Source: Shewanella glacialimarina (GTDB taxonomy: Bacteria > Pseudomonadota > Gammaproteobacteria > Enterobacterales > Shewanellaceae). From it: a stretch of 64,000 bases of DNA. The stretch covers positions 1,922,001-1,986,000 of the forward strand of contig NZ_CP041216.1 of the NCBI RefSeq assembly GCF_020511155.1, given 5' to 3'. Numbering within the stretch: position 1 is the first letter of the stretch; each line of letters starts with the position of its first letter. Below the pieces are notes generated by a model that saw only the letters and a list, made by a program, of their open reading frames with translations, did not search any database and was not told the origin of the DNA. This document shows positions 61,138 through 64,000 of the stretch, in pieces. A program made the translations under genes and the position numbers.

Positions 61138-61859
61138 TGACCCAGAAAAAACAGGTTTTATTAACCATTAGCCATGTTAGCAAGCATTACCATGATGGTG
61201 ACGTGACCACCCAGGTGCTTACTGATGTTAATCTTGAGGTTTACAAAGGCGAACAGTTAGCGATAATAGGCAGTTCAGGGTCGGGCAAAAGTACCTTGCT
61301 GCATATTATGGGCACGTTAGACACCCCAAGTGATGGCAAGGTGATGTTAGATGGCGAAGATATTTATCAGTTATCATCGGCAAGACAAGCAAGCCTGCGC
61401 AACCAAGATTTAGGCTTTATTTACCAGTTTCATCATTTGTTACCAGAATTTAGTGCGATTGAAAATGTCGCCATGCCAGCTTTTATTCAAGGTAAAGATA
61501 AACAACAGTCGTTAGCTAATGCCAAAGTGTTATTAGAGCGGGTTGGTTTAGGCCATAGATTGGAGCATATCCCAGCGCAATTATCCGGCGGCGAGCGTCA
61601 ACGTGTAGCGATTGCCCGTGCGCTAATTAATCAACCTAAATTAGTGTTAGCCGACGAGCCAACGGGCAACTTAGATGCCAGCAGTGGCGAAACCGTATAT
61701 CAATTGATCCGTGAACTAGCCCAGCAATTTGGTACAGCCTTTGTGGTGGTAACGCACGACCATAAATTAGCCGCTAAAATGGACCGTCAATTGACCATGA
61801 AAGATGGCGTATTACAGGTTGCTGTTAATAACCCGTCATTAGGAAGTGACCATGAGTAA
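61137..61859 (+). CDS. lolD: Lipoprotein-releasing ABC transporter ATP-binding protein LolD
   Basis: 240-residue ATPase of LolCDE: Walker A GSSGSGKSTLLHIMG (about 41-55), Q-loop FIYQFHHLLPEFSAIENV, signature LSGGERQRVAIARAL (about 145-159), Walker B LVLADEPTGNLD (about 163-174), switch His in VVVTHDH. Drives lipoprotein release. Overlaps lolC by one base and lolE by 8 bases. Confidence 0.97.
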   Translation: MTQKKQVLLTISHVSKHYHDGDVTTQVLTDVNLEVYKGEQLAIIGSSGSGKSTLLHIMGTLDTPSDGKVMLDGEDIYQLSSARQASLRNQDLGFIYQFHHLLPEFSAIENVAMPAFIQGKDKQQSLANAKVLLERVGLGHRLEHIPAQLSGGERQRVAIARALINQPKLVLADEPTGNLDASSGETVYQLIRELAQQFGTAFVVVTHDHKLAAKMDRQLTMKDGVLQVAVNNPSLGSDHE

Positions 61860-63093
61860 ATGGTTACCCTTTTTAATTGGTTGGCGTTTTTATCGCGCGC
61901 GGCAAAATAATGGTTTTATTGGTTTTATTTCATTTGCCTCTACCGCAGGTATCGCCTTGGGTGTGGCGGTATTGATAATTGTATTGTCAGCCATGAACGG
62001 CTTTGAAAAAGAGCTACAAACTCGTTTACTTGGGGTGATATCACACGGCGAATTAGTCGGCGTGAATGAGCCGATTCAAGATTGGCAAGCCATTGCTGAA
62101 ACCGCTAAAAACATCCCGCAAATTACCGGTTTAGCGCCATTTGTGCGCTTGCAGGGATTAGTGCAAAAGCCTGGTGGTTTTCAGGGGATAGTGGTTAACG
62201 GTATTGATGTTGATTATGAACAGCAAGTATCAAGCATTGCGCAATATATGAATGACAGTGCCTGGCAGTCTTTGCAAGGTTCAGACAATCATATTGTGCT
62301 GGGTCGCAGTTTACTCGACAAACTGCAATTAGAGGTGGGCGATACCTTGGCAATGTACACGCCTGCCGCTAACAACAACCGCTTAAGTGCCGCTAAAAGT
62401 CATCGGTTTGTGGTCAGTGGCGTGTATGATTTAGGTGGTGAAATTGAAGCCTCACAAGCCTATGTGCCGTTAAAATACTTAAGTGAACTATTGAATATGG
62501 GCGATGGCGTTAGCGGTATTCGATTACAAGTCGATAATGTATTTAGCGCCCCTAGCGTTACCCGCGACTTAGGTTATGCGCAGGAACAATATCTATACCT
62601 AAATGATTGGACGCGAACCCAAGGTCACCTTTATCAAGATATACAATTAGTGCGAATGGTGATGTATTTGGTGTTGGCGTTAGTTATCGCCGTAGCCTGT
62701 TTTAATATTGTGTCGACGTTAGTGATGACTGTACGCGACAAAGCGTCTGAAATTGCAATTTTAATGACCATGGGATTAAAACGCTCCGCAATTATGGCTA
62801 TTTTTATCATGCAAGGCGGACTAAACGGCTTATTAGGTTGTTCGATAGGCGGTATTTTAGGTATGTTGATTGCGGTTAATTTAAGTGCAATAGCGAAGGG
62901 CTTAGAATCAATGTTAGGGATCCAGCTGTTGGACTCGGACATTTATTTTATCGATTTTTTGCCATCACAATTACAAACCCACGATGTACTTTTTGTGGTA
63001 TTTATTGGACTAGTAATGAGCTTGTTGGCGACGATTTATCCCGCTTGGAAAGCCACTAAAATTGCCCCTGCAGCGGCATTGGCTGGTCGCTAA
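61852..63093 (+). CDS. lolE: Lipoprotein-releasing ABC transporter permease LolE
   Basis: About 413 residues, paralogous to LolC: TM1 (about 22-45, GFISFASTAGIALGVAVLIIVLSAMNGFEKELQTR), periplasmic domain, TM2-4 at about 268-410, ending YPAWKATKIAPAAALAGR. Start ATG 61852 is chosen because AGGA lies 7 bases upstream. Completes lolCDE. A bidirectional terminator follows. Confidence 0.95.
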   Translation: MSKWLPFLIGWRFYRARQNNGFIGFISFASTAGIALGVAVLIIVLSAMNGFEKELQTRLLGVISHGELVGVNEPIQDWQAIAETAKNIPQITGLAPFVRLQGLVQKPGGFQGIVVNGIDVDYEQQVSSIAQYMNDSAWQSLQGSDNHIVLGRSLLDKLQLEVGDTLAMYTPAANNNRLSAAKSHRFVVSGVYDLGGEIEASQAYVPLKYLSELLNMGDGVSGIRLQVDNVFSAPSVTRDLGYAQEQYLYLNDWTRTQGHLYQDIQLVRMVMYLVLALVIAVACFNIVSTLVMTVRDKASEIAILMTMGLKRSAIMAIFIMQGGLNGLLGCSIGGILGMLIAVNLSAIAKGLESMLGIQLLDSDIYFIDFLPSQLQTHDVLFVVFIGLVMSLLATIYPAWKATKIAPAAALAGR

Positions 63094-63136
63094 TAAACTG
63101 CTCAGATATCTGCAAACGAGTAAACGGCTAGATCAT

Positions 63137-63167
63137 AAAAAGTGCCTTTAACATTAAAGGCACTTTT
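63137..63167. terminator. Bidirectional terminator between lolE and tusE
   Basis: Thirteen-base stem AAAAGTGCCTTTA / TAAAGGCACTTTT, perfect, with a 4-base loop; A/T flanks on both sides. Ends convergent lolCDE and tusCBE transcripts. Confidence 0.85.
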
Positions 63168-63190
63168 ATCAAATAATATTCCAAATCACC

Positions 63191-63544
63191 TTAAAGACAT
63201 TTAGCGGGTTTAGGCAATCCGGCAATTTTTGTTGCCTGTTTAGCCGGGCCAACGGGGAATAGGGTATACAGATACTTAGAGTTGCCTTTATCCGCTCCTA
63301 AGCTTTGGCCAATGGCTTTCACTAATACCCGAATAGCTGGGCTGGTTTTATATTCCAAATAGAAGTTACGCACAAAATGAACAACTTCCCAATGCGCTTC
63401 AGATAAGGCAATGTTTTCAGTAGCCGCTAAAACGGGCGCCATATCAAGTTGCCAATCATCCACTCTTTTAAGATAGCCTTGTTTATCGGTTTCAATGGCT
63501 TGACCATTAAACTCAAACATAAATTCAAATGACTTTTCTACCAT
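63191..63544 (-). CDS. tusE: Sulfur relay protein TusE (DsrC family)
   Basis: 117 residues: TusE/DsrC fold with [41 protein letters not shown], and the conserved C-terminal arm KPAKCL with Cys as the penultimate residue, the persulfide carrier. Receives sulfur from TusBCD and passes it to MnmA for 2-thiouridine in tRNA wobble position. Its ATG lies inside the tusB stop region (overlap of 7 bases). Confidence 0.94.
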   Translation of the reverse strand: MVEKSFEFMFEFNGQAIETDKQGYLKRVDDWQLDMAPVLAATENIALSEAHWEVVHFVRNFYLEYKTSPAIRVLVKAIGQSLGADKGNSKYLYTLFPVGPAKQATKIAGLPKPAKCL

Positions 63545-63834
63545 GTGATGACCTTAGCGTGGCGCAGTGCTTGATTAACAAATTCAGTGTAATCAATCGG
63601 GTGAATATTAGGATATTGCAGCTTGGCTATTTTTGCTGATAAGCCTCGGGCTTGAATGTCATCACTTAACACATAGACGTCATTATTTTGCATAGCCGTT
63701 AATAATTGCGGCTTGAGTAGGGCGTTTACCGCGTCAGCCGCCAATAAAATACTGTCATCAGCCGCTATGTATCTTAAACATAGGCTTAAAGCATTATCAC
63801 TCGTGGTTGATGTTTGAATGTGATGTAAAATCAA
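63538..63834 (-). CDS. tusB: Sulfur relay protein TusB (DsrH family)
   Basis: 98 residues of the DsrH fold ([50 protein letters not shown]). Starts with TTG at 63832-63834, whose bases overlap the tusC TGA, and is followed by tusE. One subunit of the TusBCD hexamer. The conserved Cys of TusB is not evident in this copy beyond C19, which is worth comparing. Confidence 0.9.
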   Translation of the reverse strand: MILHHIQTSTTSDNALSLCLRYIAADDSILLAADAVNALLKPQLLTAMQNNDVYVLSDDIQARGLSAKIAKLQYPNIHPIDYTEFVNQALRHAKVITW

Positions 63835-64000
63835 AATACCAATACCTCATCCGCCAAAGCTAATTGTGCTGTAATCGCTTGAGCGCTTGCTGACTCCACA
63901 TCAATAGCTAAATCATCCACTGTTAACCCCATTGTATTAAGAGACTGCTCACAGGCCAATACGGTTTCTATTTCGTATAAATCAAACGCTTTAAAAACCG
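63831..64000 (-). CDS. tusC: Sulfur relay protein TusC (DsrF family), 5' part beyond window
   Basis: Only the C-terminal 55 residues are inside: FKAFDLYEIETVLACEQSL, MGLTVDDLAIDVE and ADEVLVF, ending with TGA at 63831-63833. The motif order matches TusC/DsrF. The start is outside the window. Confidence 0.85.
   Translation of the reverse strand, partial: VFKAFDLYEIETVLACEQSLNTMGLTVDDLAIDVESASAQAITAQLALADEVLVF

Overview
The window reads as a chromosomal segment of a Shewanella-like marine gammaproteobacterium, at roughly 40-43% GC by eye. The main clues are the kdnA-kdnB-kdsB set for 8-amino-Kdo synthesis (an established Shewanella trait), the gene orders bpt-aat, ydbH-ynbE-ydbL, mfd-csiV and lolCDE-tusEBC, and protein sequences that match that genus from memory. 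No tRNA, rRNA, CRISPR array or prophage was seen.

Layout. 1-9.7 kb: housekeeping genes. These are the N-degron transferases bpt (cut by the window edge) and aat, a glycine-zipper envelope protein, a Nif3-type metal protein, the ydbH-ynbE-ydbL envelope lipid-transport operon, a hexose-phosphate mutarotase, a DUF938 methyltransferase and an orphan LuxR-type response regulator. 10-17 kb: katG, a YkgJ cysteine-cluster protein, an acyl-CoA thioesterase and the kdnA-kdnB-kdsB-DUF2897 operon for lipopolysaccharide inner-core sugar. 17.2-24.5 kb: a TPP riboswitch followed by thiC-thiDE-thiF-thiS-thiG-thiH. 24.6-35.9 kb: a small unknown protein with a SprA-family putative metalloprotease, a LysR regulator, DUF1801, asnB, an M28 lipoprotein peptidase, a NagD-type phosphatase, sdaA and nagZ.

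36.2-39.1 kb is an accessory patch: a DUF2971-like N-terminus fused to the tail of an IS66 transposase, an orphan Rrf2 regulator and an intact two-ORF IS3-family element. 39.4-51.2 kb is a complete chemosensory locus on the minus strand. It starts with an MCP-like transducer, cheY, a STAS protein and cheA, followed by two successive diverged mcp-cheW-cheR-cheD-cheB modules. Damage is reciprocal. The promoter-proximal module has lost cheB. The distal module has lost most of mcp and has frameshifted cheW and cheD, but keeps cheB. Exactly one intact copy of each function survives, except CheR, which has two. A GGDEF-EAL enzyme is divergent to the locus, and the CheA linker carries two MshEN-like motifs, so c-di-GMP input is a testable idea.

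53.7-54.5 kb is non-coding and holds a structured repeat related to one at 28.1-28.2 kb. 54.5-64 kb: csiV-mfd, a PilZ-like protein, lolCDE (lipoprotein export) and tusEBC (tRNA 2-thiouridine sulfur relay), with tusC cut by the window end.
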